Shown piece by piece: positions 38,774-47,721 of a stretch of 64,000 nt of DNA. The translations under genes and the position numbers were made by a program. The notes below the pieces were generated by a model. It did not search any database and was not told the DNA's origin. It saw nothing but the letters and a program-made list of their open reading frames with translations. This stretch comes from Paracoccus onchidii. Lineage in GTDB: Bacteria > Pseudomonadota > Alphaproteobacteria > Rhodobacterales > Rhodobacteraceae. The stretch is from NCBI RefSeq assembly GCF_028294535.1, contig NZ_JAQBIE010000007.1, forward strand, positions 1 through 64,000. Reading direction: 5' to 3'. Each line of letters begins with the position of its first letter. Position 1 is the stretch's first letter.

Positions 38774-39354
38774 CGGTTCACACCAAGGTTCTGACAGGCC
38801 CGGAACTGGCCGCTGCAATGGATGACGTGGCGCGGCTGCGGATTGCGGTGTTTCGCGACTGGCCCTACCTTTATGATGGTGACGCCGAATATGAGCGTGA
38901 CTATCTAAGGGCCTATCAGTCACCGGGTGCGGTTGTGGTGGCGGCCTGCGACGGGGACCGGATCGTGGGGGCTGCGACCGGTGCGCCGATGGCGGATCAT
39001 GCCGCTGATTTCGCCGAGGCATTTGCCAGCCGACCCGAGCCGCTGTCCAGCATCTTCTACTGCGCGGAATCGATCCTGTTGCCACAATATCGAGGGGCTG
39101 GCGTCGGGCATGCGTTCTTTGATGCGCGTGAAGAACATGCGCGTGGGCTGGGTATGCGGTTTTGCGCTTTTTGCAGCGTGATCCGCCCGGACGATCATCC
39201 CGCCAGGCCATCGGATTATCGGCCGCTGGACGGTTTCTGGCGTAAACGTGGTTATGCGCCTTTGCCGGGGGTGCAAGCCGGTTTCGCCTGGAAAGATGTC
39301 GGTCAGCCCGAAGAAACCGAAAAGCATCTGCAATTCTGGATCCGAGAGCTATGA
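38770..39354 (+). CDS. GNAT-family N-acetyltransferase
   Basis: The 194-residue protein has the GNAT acetyl-CoA region AESILLPQYRGAGVGHAFFDAREEHARG (strand 4, the R/Q-x-x-G-x-A/G loop as QYRGAGVG), followed by a conserved cysteine-rich strand FCAFCSVIRPDDHP and the late motif RKRGYAPLPG. The target amine is unknown. It overlaps both neighbours by 4 bases (ATGA), the tightest form of coupling. Together with the NTF2-like and nitrilase-like neighbours it suggests a short pathway acting on one amine or amide. Confidence 0.82.
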   Translation: MTVHTKVLTGPELAAAMDDVARLRIAVFRDWPYLYDGDAEYERDYLRAYQSPGAVVVAACDGDRIVGAATGAPMADHAADFAEAFASRPEPLSSIFYCAESILLPQYRGAGVGHAFFDAREEHARGLGMRFCAFCSVIRPDDHPARPSDYRPLDGFWRKRGYAPLPGVQAGFAWKDVGQPEETEKHLQFWIREL

Positions 39355-40229
39355 AGATTGCGGCAGCCGCCTATCCCTTTGACTGGTTTGACGATTTCTC
39401 GCAATACGAGGCCAAGATCCGGCATTGGGTCGCCGCGGCGGACGGGGCAGATCTGATGGTCTTTCCCGAATATGGCGCGATGGAGCTTGCATCGCTTGGC
39501 GGCCGGGACGTCGCCGGAGATTTGCAACTGAGCCTGTCCGAAGTCGCACGGCATGCCGATCGGGTTGCGCAGCTGCATTGCGACCTGTCGCGGGAACATG
39601 ATTGCGTCATCCTTGCGGCATCGGGGCCGCATTTTGCGGCTGAACGCCCGGTGAACCGCGCTGCGCTATATGCATCGGGGCAATTGCTGGGGGTTCAGGA
39701 CAAACACGTCATGACCCGTTTCGAGCGCGAAGATTGGGATGTCATTGGGGGCGAAGGGCTGCGTCTTATTGACACACCGGTCGGACGGGTCGGTATCCTG
39801 ATCTGCTATGACAGCGAATTTCCCCTGCTTGGTCGGGTTCTGGCCGAGGCGGGCGTGGAAATCCTGCTGGTGCCCAGCTGCACGGATACGGTTGCGGGAT
39901 TTCATCGTGTTCGCATCGGGGCGATGGCAAGGGCGCTGGAAGGGCAATGTCTCGTCGTGCAGGCGCCGACCGTTGGTGATTGCGCATGGAATCCGGCCAT
40001 TGATGAAAACCATGGCCGGGCGGCGATCTATGGCCCGCCCGACGGTTTCTGGCCCGAGGATGGCATCGTGGCGCAAGGGGACATGGATCAGCCGGGCTGG
40101 GTGATGGCCGAGGTCGACATAGCCCGCGTTGCGCAAAGCCGCCGCGACGGCGCGGTCCTGCCATTCGCCCATTGGCCCGAGACGACCTCGGCCCGGATTA
40201 TCCAGGCGCATTGCGTTACCGAACTGTAG
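39351..40229 (+). CDS. Carbon-nitrogen hydrolase (nitrilase superfamily)
   Basis: Cleaves amides or related C-N bonds. The 292-residue protein has the superfamily triad: Glu in VFPEYGAMEL (near residue 39), Lys in GVQDKHVMTRFE (near 117), and Cys in GILICYDSEFPLL (near 150). The NRAALYASGQ segment is the usual strand before the lysine. The substrate is unknown; a small amide, or N-acetylated product of the adjacent GNAT enzyme, is possible. It overlaps the GNAT stop by 4 bases and ends the trio; arfB begins 69 bases later. Confidence 0.85.
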   Translation: MKIAAAAYPFDWFDDFSQYEAKIRHWVAAADGADLMVFPEYGAMELASLGGRDVAGDLQLSLSEVARHADRVAQLHCDLSREHDCVILAASGPHFAAERPVNRAALYASGQLLGVQDKHVMTRFEREDWDVIGGEGLRLIDTPVGRVGILICYDSEFPLLGRVLAEAGVEILLVPSCTDTVAGFHRVRIGAMARALEGQCLVVQAPTVGDCAWNPAIDENHGRAAIYGPPDGFWPEDGIVAQGDMDQPGWVMAEVDIARVAQSRRDGAVLPFAHWPETTSARIIQAHCVTEL

Positions 40230-40298
40230 CAAAAATTTACTACGGCTGGGTTTGTTGACCCTGAACATTCGTGTAACTACGCTCGGATTTTAGCGCCT

Positions 40299-40721
40299 AT
40301 GTTACACATTAATGATCATATCAAAATCGAAGAGTGGGAACTTTCCGAGCATTTCACTCGTTCACAAGGCCCGGGAGGGCAAAATGTGAACAAGGTCGAA
40401 ACGGCTGTCGAATTGCGATTCGAGGCCGGTCGGTCGCCCCATTTGCCCGATCCGGTCAAGGCGCGGCTGCGCAAGTTGGCCGGGCGGAGGTGGACGGCTG
40501 ATGATGCGGTTCTGATCCTGAGTCAGGAAACGCGCAGCCAGGCGCGCAATCGAGAGATGGCGCGTGAACGGCTGGCTGATCTGATTCGCCGTGCAGCGGT
40601 GGCGCCAAAGAAAAGAAAGGCGACAAGGCCGACATTGGGCAGCCAGAAAAGGCGCCTCAAGGCCAAGACGGTTCGAGGGCAGGTCAAGGCCCTGCGTGGG
40701 AGGGTAAGTAACGAAGAATGA
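40299..40721 (+). CDS. arfB: Alternative ribosome-rescue factor / peptidyl-tRNA hydrolase ArfB
   Basis: Releases peptides from ribosomes stalled on messages without stop codons. The 140-residue protein has the class I release-factor catalytic motif GPGGQNVNKVETAV (GGQ near residue 28) and a Lys/Arg-rich C-terminal tail that enters the empty mRNA channel (KRKATRPTLGSQKRRLKAK). The only plausible start is the ATG at 40299; no Shine-Dalgarno is visible, so initiation may be leaderless or weak. A TTGACC at about 40254 could be a -35 element. The stop overlaps the nudix gene start by 4 bases (ATGA). Confidence 0.9.
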   Translation: MLHINDHIKIEEWELSEHFTRSQGPGGQNVNKVETAVELRFEAGRSPHLPDPVKARLRKLAGRRWTADDAVLILSQETRSQARNREMARERLADLIRRAAVAPKKRKATRPTLGSQKRRLKAKTVRGQVKALRGRVSNEE

Positions 40722-41218
40722 ATGCGATTCGCACTTCTCTTCGGATGTTGTTGGGAAAGCGGCCGCCTGCAATGCAGGTCGCGGCCGTGTGTCTGGACGG
40801 GAAAACCGGAAAGGTTCTGTTGATCAGCAGCAGGGGCACCGGACGCTGGGTCGTGCCCAAGGGCTGGCCCATGGAAGGGCGCACGCTTCATGGCGCCGCC
40901 GCGCAGGAAGCCTGGGAAGAGGCCGGGATCAAGGGCCATATCGGGAATGTGGAACTTGGCCGGTACCGCTATGACAAGGATCAGGATAGCGGCTTTGCCT
41001 TTCCCGTCGAGGTGCGTGTGTTCCTGTTGGAGGTCGAGAAGGTCGCCGATAGCTATCCCGAGGTGCAGGAAAGAACACGCGAATGGTTTCAGCCCCTTCA
41101 GGCCGCCGAACTGGTCGACGAGGAAGGGCTGCGTGACATCTTGCGAAATCTGGCAGATCTGCCTAACGGGGCAGGGGCATCGGTCCCCTGCGGCGACAAT
41201 CGCACGAAAGGCGATTGA
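40718..41218 (+). CDS. NUDIX hydrolase, diphosphoinositol-polyphosphatase-like subgroup
   Basis: Hydrolyses a nucleoside diphosphate linked to another moiety. The 166-residue protein contains the nudix region PKGWPMEGRTLHGAAAQEAW followed by EEAGI. Against the GX5EX7REUXEEXGU consensus the first Glu and the Arg are replaced (Arg and Gln), a pattern I associate with the KGWPM subgroup related to DIPP phosphatases rather than with MutT. The EAWEEAG metal ligands remain. It is coupled to arfB by a 4-base overlap. Its real substrate is unknown. Confidence 0.82.
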   Translation: MNAIRTSLRMLLGKRPPAMQVAAVCLDGKTGKVLLISSRGTGRWVVPKGWPMEGRTLHGAAAQEAWEEAGIKGHIGNVELGRYRYDKDQDSGFAFPVEVRVFLLEVEKVADSYPEVQERTREWFQPLQAAELVDEEGLRDILRNLADLPNGAGASVPCGDNRTKGD

Positions 41219-41248
41219 TGCCGGTGTTGTTTGACGCCATCAAGCAGG

Positions 41249-42688
41249 ATGACCAAAGGATTGCGTAGCTATCACACGCTGGACAAGGACCTTGGGCGGA
41301 TCACGCATGCTGAGGCGGCGCAGAGATATGCGTTCCGCCCGGTATGGTGGTTGGGGCTTGGCAGCCTGGCGCTGGTGCTCGGCATTTTTCTGTCGGTGGG
41401 TATCGCGGGGACGCATGCATCCACGATCGGACTTGGGGCGGGGCTGATTGTTGCCGGTTGGCTTGGGCTGGCCATCGGATCGAATGATGTCGCGAACTCT
41501 TTGGGGCCTGCGGTGGGGGCCGGGGCGATTGGCTTGTTGCCGGGTTTGATCATGGTGGCCATCGCCGAGATCGGCGGCGCCAGTCTGGCCGGCGGTGCGG
41601 TGACGACCCGGCTGGCCAGTGGGTTGTTCGATTTCGAAGGACTGACCACCGGTCCAGCAGCGCCGATCGCGATGCTGTCGGCGCTGATCGCCACGGCGAT
41701 CTGGATCACGGCCGCAACAGGGATCGGTCTGCCGGTCAGTACCTCGCATTCCATGGTCGGCGGAATCGCCGGGGCGGGGGTGACGGCATTCGGGTTGTAT
41801 TCCGTAGACTGGCAAGCACTGGGGTTGATTGCCTCGGTCTGGATCGTGGCCCCCCTGATTTCGGCGACGGTCGCGGGGGCCCTGCTGGTTTACCTGCGAA
41901 GCCGGATCATCGACGCCAAGGATCGTCAAGAGGCTGCGCGTTTCTATATACCGCTGGTCGGGGCGGCGATGTGCGGGTTGTTCGCAACCTATGTCGCCAT
42001 TCTGGTCGAGCAACGGATCGGGGGGCGGTTGGCCTTGCCGGTCGGGATCGGCTCGACCCTTCTGGGTTTCGTGGTCATGCGCCGGTTTCTGGAAGCCGAG
42101 CTGGCCGCGTCGGGTGGCAAGGCCAGCGTCAAGCGCATTTTCCGTCCGGCCCTGTTGGTTGCGGTCATCATGATGGGTTTTGCGCATGGGGCGAATGATG
42201 TCGGCAATATCGCCGGTCCATTGACAGTGATGCTGTCGGGGCCGGCATTGGCGCAGACTGGTACGGTGCCACTGTTCGTTCTGGCGGCGGCCGGTGCCGC
42301 GATTGCCCTTGGCACGCTGCTGTTCGGGCGCCGGTTGGTCGTGATGGTTGGTAGTGGCATTACCCGGCTGAATGCAGGCCGGGCGTTTTGCGTGTCGCTG
42401 GCGACGGCGCTGGTCGTTCTGACATCATCCTCGCTGGGGCTGCCGGTTTCCACCACCCATGTCGCGGTTGGCGGTATTTTCGGGGTCGGGTTCGCGCGGG
42501 AATGGATGGACCGACGCAAGAACAAGCGCCGCGCCCCCTTGCCGGCCGAGGAAACCCGCAGGCGATTGCTGATCCGGCGCAGCCATGTCGCCACGATCTC
42601 GGTTGCCTGGGTGATTACCGTGCCGCTGACCGCCCTGTTGGGGGCGGGGCTATGTCTCGTTTTTCTGGCCTTCTCCGGGTTGGATTAA
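41249..42688 (+). CDS. PiT-family inorganic phosphate transporter
   Basis: Low-affinity inner-membrane phosphate symporter. The 479-residue protein has about ten hydrophobic segments and two copies of the PiT signature, GSNDVANSLGPAVGAG near residue 77 and GANDVGNIAGPLTVM near 313, the internal duplication that defines the family. A hydrophilic loop of about residues 210-225 separates the halves. I used the ATG at 41249 (MTKGLRSYH), though its ribosome site is not clear; a TTG at 41231 is the longest alternative. No Pho box is visible upstream. It ends 2 bases before the convergent pncB stop. Confidence 0.9.
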   Translation: MTKGLRSYHTLDKDLGRITHAEAAQRYAFRPVWWLGLGSLALVLGIFLSVGIAGTHASTIGLGAGLIVAGWLGLAIGSNDVANSLGPAVGAGAIGLLPGLIMVAIAEIGGASLAGGAVTTRLASGLFDFEGLTTGPAAPIAMLSALIATAIWITAATGIGLPVSTSHSMVGGIAGAGVTAFGLYSVDWQALGLIASVWIVAPLISATVAGALLVYLRSRIIDAKDRQEAARFYIPLVGAAMCGLFATYVAILVEQRIGGRLALPVGIGSTLLGFVVMRRFLEAELAASGGKASVKRIFRPALLVAVIMMGFAHGANDVGNIAGPLTVMLSGPALAQTGTVPLFVLAAAGAAIALGTLLFGRRLVVMVGSGITRLNAGRAFCVSLATALVVLTSSSLGLPVSTTHVAVGGIFGVGFAREWMDRRKNKRRAPLPAEETRRRLLIRRSHVATISVAWVITVPLTALLGAGLCLVFLAFSGLD

Positions 42689-42690
42689 GC

Positions 42691-43983
42691 TCAGACGACG
42701 ACCGGACGCGTGGTCTGGTTCTGCACCGCGAAAACACGCCGGTAACGTTCGATTTCTTCCTGAGGGCCGGTGGCCTTGGCCGGATTGTCTGACAGTTTCA
42801 CGGTCGGCTTGCCATTCGCGGCGACCGCCTTGCAGACAAGGCTGAACGGCGCCAGGCCGTTGTCGGGCACGAGGCCGCGAAAATCGTTCGTCAGCAATGT
42901 GCCCCAGCCAAAGCTGACCTTGACCCTGTCATGAAATGCCTGATGCAGCTCGGCGATCTTGTCCACATCCAGCCCGTCGGAAAAGATGACCAACTTGTTG
43001 CGCGGATCCTCGCCACGATCTTTCCACCACTGGATCGCGGTTTCCGCCCCTTCGGCGGGGTCGCCGCTGTCGATGCGAATGCCGGTCCAGCCCGCCAGCC
43101 AATCCGGGGCACGTTGCAGGAAGCCCTTGGTGCCGTAGGTGTCGGGCAGGATGATGCGCAGATTGCCTTCGTGTTCTTCATGCCAATCGGCCAGGACATC
43201 ATAGGGGGCCTGTAGCAAGGCGGCGTCATCAGGGGCCAGCGCGGCATAGACCATGGGCAGTTCATGGGCATTGGTGCCGATCGCCTCGATGTCGCGCCGC
43301 ATGGCGACAAGGCAGTTCGAAGTGCCGGTAAAGCGCGATCCCAATCCTTCCATCATGGCCTGGACCGCCCAATCCTGCCAGAGAAAGCTGTGCCGACGCC
43401 GCGTGCCGAAATCGGCGATCCGCAGATCGGGCAGTTTGCGCAGGGTCTGAATCTTGTCCCACAGGCGCGACATTGCCTGCGCATACAGAACCTGAAGTTC
43501 GAACCGTCCCATATCTTTCAGCACGGCGCGCGAGCGCAGTTCCATCAGAACGGCCAGGGCCGGAACCTCCCACAGCATGACCTCGGGCCATTTACCCTCA
43601 AATGTCAGCTCATATTGTCCATCACGCTTTTCAAGGTGATAGTCAGGCAGCCGCAGGCCTTCCAGGAATTCCATGAAATCATGGCGGAACATCTGGCGTT
43701 TGCCATAGAACATGTTGCCGCGCAGCCAGGTGCTTTCCCCGCGGGTCAGTGACAGGTTGCGCACATGGTCCAGTTGTTCACGCAGTTCGCCTTCATCGAT
43801 CAACTCGGCAAGGCGGATGCTCTTGGTGCGATTGATCAGGCTGAAGGTGACATTCGTGTCGCGCCGATTGCGAAAAACCGACTGGCACATCAGCAGCTTG
43901 TAGAAGTCGGTGTCGATCAGGGATCGCACGATCGGATCGATCTTCCACTTGTGATTGTAAACGCGCGTGGCAATGTCGACCAT
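42691..43983 (-). CDS. pncB: Nicotinate phosphoribosyltransferase
   Basis: Converts nicotinate and PRPP to nicotinate mononucleotide in NAD salvage. The 430-residue protein begins [19 protein letters not shown], contains [11 protein letters not shown], and the catalytic-histidine motif [12 protein letters not shown] near residue 200, plus the PRPP-binding IRIDSGDP near 300. AGGAGG lies seven bases ahead of the ATG at 43983; the frame stays open upstream to 44214, beyond the region with family similarity. It lies 86 bases after pncA in the same direction, and the two enzymes act in sequence. Confidence 0.95.
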   Translation of the reverse strand: MVDIATRVYNHKWKIDPIVRSLIDTDFYKLLMCQSVFRNRRDTNVTFSLINRTKSIRLAELIDEGELREQLDHVRNLSLTRGESTWLRGNMFYGKRQMFRHDFMEFLEGLRLPDYHLEKRDGQYELTFEGKWPEVMLWEVPALAVLMELRSRAVLKDMGRFELQVLYAQAMSRLWDKIQTLRKLPDLRIADFGTRRRHSFLWQDWAVQAMMEGLGSRFTGTSNCLVAMRRDIEAIGTNAHELPMVYAALAPDDAALLQAPYDVLADWHEEHEGNLRIILPDTYGTKGFLQRAPDWLAGWTGIRIDSGDPAEGAETAIQWWKDRGEDPRNKLVIFSDGLDVDKIAELHQAFHDRVKVSFGWGTLLTNDFRGLVPDNGLAPFSLVCKAVAANGKPTVKLSDNPAKATGPQEEIERYRRVFAVQNQTTRPVVV

Positions 43984-44069
43984 GTCGCGACCTCCTGAAG
44001 ACAGCTTCTTTTGGTGCCCCGAAATCACATCTGCGTGCAAGCCCGTGCGACAAAATTGGGAAAAAAGGT

Positions 44070-44666
44070 TCAGATCAGGGCGACGCCGGCGTCTTGCATG
44101 GCGCGCCTTGCCGCCTCGCGGCTGCCGTCCAGATCTATCGCGCGGGTTGCCGCCTCGTGGACCGATGCCGAAAACCCCAGTTTGGCGGCGTCTATCGCGC
44201 TCCAACTGACGCAAAAGTCATGGGCCAGCCCGACAAAGCACAGCTCCGTCAGCCCCCGTTCGCGCAAATACCCCGCCAGTCCCGTCGGGGTAGCGTGATC
44301 GTTTTCAAAGAATGCAGAGTAGCTGTCGATCTGCGGGCGAAACCCCTTGCGCAGCACCAGATCGGCCCGCGACAGGTCCAGATCGGGGTGGAACCGCGCG
44401 CCGTCCGAACCGATCACACAGTGGCGCGGCCACAAGATCTGTGGGCCATATGGCATGTCGATGGTCGAAAACGGATTGGTGCCGGGATGGTTGTCGGCAA
44501 AGCTGCTATGTTCCGCCGGGTGCCAGTCCTGGGTCAGAATGACGGCCTCATAATCCGGCATCAATGCGTTGATCGGATGGACGATCTGGTCCCCTCCGGC
44601 GACGGCCAGCGCGCCCTTGGGGCAAAAATCATTCTGCATGTCGATGACGATCAGTGCCTTGGCCAT
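44070..44666 (-). CDS. pncA: Nicotinamidase
   Basis: Hydrolyses nicotinamide to nicotinate, the substrate of PncB. The 198-residue isochorismatase-fold protein carries the catalytic triad: Asp in [12 protein letters not shown] (residue 10), Lys in LVLRKGF and Cys in [15 protein letters not shown]. The metal site [10 protein letters not shown] is intact. GGAG is six bases before the ATG at 44666. It lies upstream of pncB on the same strand and is divergent from trhO, with about 120 bases of shared upstream DNA. Confidence 0.95.
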   Translation of the reverse strand: MAKALIVIDMQNDFCPKGALAVAGGDQIVHPINALMPDYEAVILTQDWHPAEHSSFADNHPGTNPFSTIDMPYGPQILWPRHCVIGSDGARFHPDLDLSRADLVLRKGFRPQIDSYSAFFENDHATPTGLAGYLRERGLTELCFVGLAHDFCVSWSAIDAAKLGFSASVHEAATRAIDLDGSREAARRAMQDAGVALI

Positions 44667-44787
44667 GTTCCGCTCCGTTTGGTTGCTGTTCCATCGGTAA
44701 GAAGCAGGCCGCGCCGCGTCAATGATGACGCCTTCGCGATGCGGGTTGCCCTTGCCTAACCGGGGGTGGCTGGCATATGCCCCGCCC

Positions 44788-45678
44788 ATGCTGACAGTTG
44801 CCGCACTCTATCACTTTACCCGATTCCCGGACCCGCAATCGCTGCAAGGGCCATTGGCGAAGATCGCCTGTGCCCAGGGCGTTCGAGGGACGCTGCTATT
44901 GGCGCATGAGGGGATCAACGGCACCATCGCGGGCACGCGTCAGGGGATCGATGCCGTTCTGGCCCATATCCGGTCATTGCCGGGATGCGCCGATCTTGCG
45001 TGGAAGGAAAGCAACGCTGGGACGATGCCTTTCGGGCGTATGAAGGTGCGCATCAAGCGCGAAATCGTGACGATGGGTCAGCCCGATGTCGATCCGAATG
45101 CCGCGGTCGGGCGTTATGTCGAACCGTCTGACTGGAATGAACTGATCTCGGCGCCTGATGTCGCGGTTATCGATACGCGCAATGATTATGAGGTCGGTAT
45201 CGGCACGTTCGAAGGTGCCATCGATCCCGGCACCCGGTCCTTTCGCGATTTTCCGGCGTGGTGGGCGCAACACGCCCATCGGTTTCACAACAAGAAGATC
45301 GCGATGTTCTGCACCGGCGGGATCCGTTGCGAGAAATCGACCAATTTCCTGATGTCGCAAGGGGTCGAAGAGGTGTTTCACCTGAAAGGCGGCATCCTCA
45401 AATATCTTGAAGATGTGCCAGAACAGGACAGCAAATGGCAGGGCGAGTGTTTTGTCTTTGACCAGCGTGTCAGCCTGGGTCACGGGTTGAAACAGGGCAG
45501 CTATGGCATGTGCCATGCCTGCCGCCGCCCGCTGGCGGATCAGGACCGTGAGCGCCCCGAATTCGAAGAAGGCGTTTGCTGTCATCACTGCGTGGACGAA
45601 TACGATCAATCTGACCGCGAACGTTTCCGCGAAAGGCAGCGTCAGTTCGATCTGGCGGCTCGGCGCGAACAGGACTGA
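44788..45678 (+). CDS. trhO: tRNA uridine(34) hydroxylase (rhodanese-related, YceA/TrhO)
   Basis: Oxygen-dependent hydroxylation of U34 in certain tRNAs. The 296-residue protein has the N-terminal acylphosphatase-like region (VAALYHFTRFPD, LLLAHEGINGTIAG), the conserved MPFGRMKVRIKREIV segment, and a rhodanese domain with the active cysteine in MFCTGGIRCEKSTNF. A C-terminal zinc-like cluster (CHACRRPL, CCHHC) follows. The ATG at 44788 fits the family; no strong ribosome site is visible. It is followed 19 bases later by a VOC-family gene. Confidence 0.92.
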   Translation: MLTVAALYHFTRFPDPQSLQGPLAKIACAQGVRGTLLLAHEGINGTIAGTRQGIDAVLAHIRSLPGCADLAWKESNAGTMPFGRMKVRIKREIVTMGQPDVDPNAAVGRYVEPSDWNELISAPDVAVIDTRNDYEVGIGTFEGAIDPGTRSFRDFPAWWAQHAHRFHNKKIAMFCTGGIRCEKSTNFLMSQGVEEVFHLKGGILKYLEDVPEQDSKWQGECFVFDQRVSLGHGLKQGSYGMCHACRRPLADQDRERPEFEEGVCCHHCVDEYDQSDRERFRERQRQFDLAARREQD

Positions 45679-45697
45679 GGCACGGACGGGATCGATC

Positions 45698-46582
45698 ATG
45701 ACGAATGTTCTGGGTATCGATCATCCACTGATTGCCGTTCGCGACATGGATCAGGCCCGTCGCAACTATGAGGCGCTGGGCTTCGCATTTCGCCCCCGAT
45801 CACAGCACCCCTGGGGCACATCGACGTCGCTTGCCGTCTTTCGCCGGCAATTGCTGGAGCTGGTCAGTATTGGCGATGACGGCTTGCTGGATGCCCATGG
45901 TGCCGGCCAGTTTCGTTTCGGTCGCCACGTGGCCGGACATCTGGCGCAGCGCGAAGGGATCGCCCTGACCGCGCTATACAGCGATGATGCCGCATCGGAC
46001 GCCAATGACGTGCAATCCCGAGGCGGACATTGCGACGGCTTGATCCGCTTTGGTCGCGATGTCTTGACGCGGGATGGCAAGAAGGATCGCACCGCCACGA
46101 CGCTGGCCGTGTTTCGTCGCGAAGGTCTGGATCGTCTGGCGATGTTCGCCTGTCAGCAGCATCGCCGCGATCTGATCGAACATGTGGATTGGATGCAGCA
46201 TCCCAACGGTGTTTATCGAATTGCATCGGGCACGATCATGGCGCCACAGAACCGGATTGCAGAGGTGTGCGACTGGCTGCGGGTCGTGCATGGCACCTTG
46301 GCAGAACCGATGCCATGGGGGTATCGCGTCCCGACAGGAAATGGTTGCTGGCACGTGACCGATTACGCCGGGGCTGTCCGGCTGTTGGGGGTCGTTCCGC
46401 CAGAGCTTGGGGCCGGTGGGGGGCCGGCGATCCTGTCGATCGATTTCGCCTGCCGGGATCTGGGACGGGTCAGGCCGTTTCTGGAGACCGGAGGTTTCAC
46501 GTTTCACGCCGTCGAAAACCGGTTGGTGTTGACCCGGACCCCGCGTCTCGGTGGTGTTATGCCAATATTTCAGGAAGGATGA
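45698..46582 (+). CDS. VOC-superfamily (glyoxalase/dioxygenase-like) protein
   Basis: The 294-residue protein begins GIDHPLIAVRDMDQARRNYEALGF, the opening beta-alpha-beta unit of the vicinal-oxygen-chelate fold. A second less regular half (ILSIDFACRDLGRVRPFLE) suggests two modules, as in glyoxalase-like family PF13468. The His in GIDHPL and a later acidic residue could be metal ligands, but the catalytic set cannot be confirmed. It lies between trhO and the M20 hydrolase gene, whose start overlaps the region of its stop (AGGAAGG is inside its last codons), so it may belong to the catabolic run downstream. Function unknown. Confidence 0.75.
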   Translation: MTNVLGIDHPLIAVRDMDQARRNYEALGFAFRPRSQHPWGTSTSLAVFRRQLLELVSIGDDGLLDAHGAGQFRFGRHVAGHLAQREGIALTALYSDDAASDANDVQSRGGHCDGLIRFGRDVLTRDGKKDRTATTLAVFRREGLDRLAMFACQQHRRDLIEHVDWMQHPNGVYRIASGTIMAPQNRIAEVCDWLRVVHGTLAEPMPWGYRVPTGNGCWHVTDYAGAVRLLGVVPPELGAGGGPAILSIDFACRDLGRVRPFLETGGFTFHAVENRLVLTRTPRLGGVMPIFQEG

Positions 46583-46584
46583 CC

Positions 46585-47721
46585 ATGTTTGACAGCGACC
46601 ATATTGCCCTTGCCGTCGAGTGGCGCCGCGATTTGCACCGCCACCCCGAGCTGGGCTTTCAGGAAACCCGGACCTCGGCGATGATCGCGGGGTTGCTTTC
46701 GGACTGGGGCTGGCAGGTGCATCGGGGATTGGGCGGCACCGGCGTGGTGGCCACGATGGGGCAGGGCGGACCCAGCATCGGCCTGCGGGCGGATATCGAT
46801 GCCTTGCCCATCGAAGAGGCGACCGGCCTTGACTATGCCTCGGTTCACGCAGGCAAGATGCACGCCTGTGGGCATGACGGACATACCGCGATGTTGTTGC
46901 TGGCCGCACGACATATCGCTGCCGAAGGGGTGCGAAACGGCACGGTCCGGCTGATCTTTCAGCCTGCCGAGGAAAATGACGGCGGTGCGCGGGTGATGAT
47001 CGAGGACGGCCTGTTTCGCGAATTTCCGTGCGATACCGTTTACGGTATCCACAACTGGCCGGGTTTGGCGCCGGGTCGGTTGGCGGCGCGGGATGCCGAA
47101 ATGATGGCCGCTTTTGCGGTTTTCGAGATCGGTCTCGAAGGCAAGGGCGGTCATGCCGCCATGCCCGAACAAAGCGACGGGGTTGTCGCTGCGGCGGCGC
47201 GTATTGCGGCGGCTGCCCAGGAATTGCCTGCGCGCCGGCTGTCGCCACTGGATCCGGGTGTTGTGTCCGTTACGCAGATCCATACGGGGTCGGCATGGAA
47301 TGTTTGTCCCGATCAGGCCACCATTCGCGGAACCGCACGTTGGTTCAGCGCCGCGGCAGGTGACATTCTGGAAACCCGATTGACCGATCTGGCACGGGGC
47401 GTTGCCGCCTCGCAGGGGTGTCGTGCGACCATTGATTACCAACGTCGCTATCCAGCCACGATCAACAGCGCGGCCGAGGCCGGTCTGGCGCGTCAGGTCG
47501 GGCGAGACATGGGACTGGATGTTCCGGACCTTCCGCCAAGCATGGCCTCGGAGGATTTTGCCTTCATGCTGAATGAAACCCCGGGGGCCTATATCTGGCT
47601 GGGTGCGGCGCGGGATGGCGAAAACCCCGGGCTGCATTCCGCGCATTTCGATTTCAATGATGCGATTCTGCCTGTTGGCGCGGAATTCTGGGTGCGGCTG
47701 GTGCAGCGGGCGCTCGGCTGA
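46585..47721 (+). CDS. M20-family amidohydrolase (hippurate hydrolase-like)
   Basis: Zinc-dependent hydrolysis of N-acyl amino acids or similar amides. The 378-residue protein has the M20D motifs RRDLHRHPELGFQE at the N-terminus, GLRADIDALPI, the metal-binding MHACGHDGHTAMLL near residue 93, FQPAEENDGGARVMIEDG near 130, and the C-terminal SEDFAFML. The central dimerisation domain (GGHAAMPEQSDGVV) is intact. The second of two nearby ATGs (46585) was chosen because AGGAAGG lies six bases upstream. Its stop shares a base with the next gene, a LysR regulator (TGATG). Confidence 0.92.
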   Translation: MFDSDHIALAVEWRRDLHRHPELGFQETRTSAMIAGLLSDWGWQVHRGLGGTGVVATMGQGGPSIGLRADIDALPIEEATGLDYASVHAGKMHACGHDGHTAMLLLAARHIAAEGVRNGTVRLIFQPAEENDGGARVMIEDGLFREFPCDTVYGIHNWPGLAPGRLAARDAEMMAAFAVFEIGLEGKGGHAAMPEQSDGVVAAAARIAAAAQELPARRLSPLDPGVVSVTQIHTGSAWNVCPDQATIRGTARWFSAAAGDILETRLTDLARGVAASQGCRATIDYQRRYPATINSAAEAGLARQVGRDMGLDVPDLPPSMASEDFAFMLNETPGAYIWLGAARDGENPGLHSAHFDFNDAILPVGAEFWVRLVQRALG

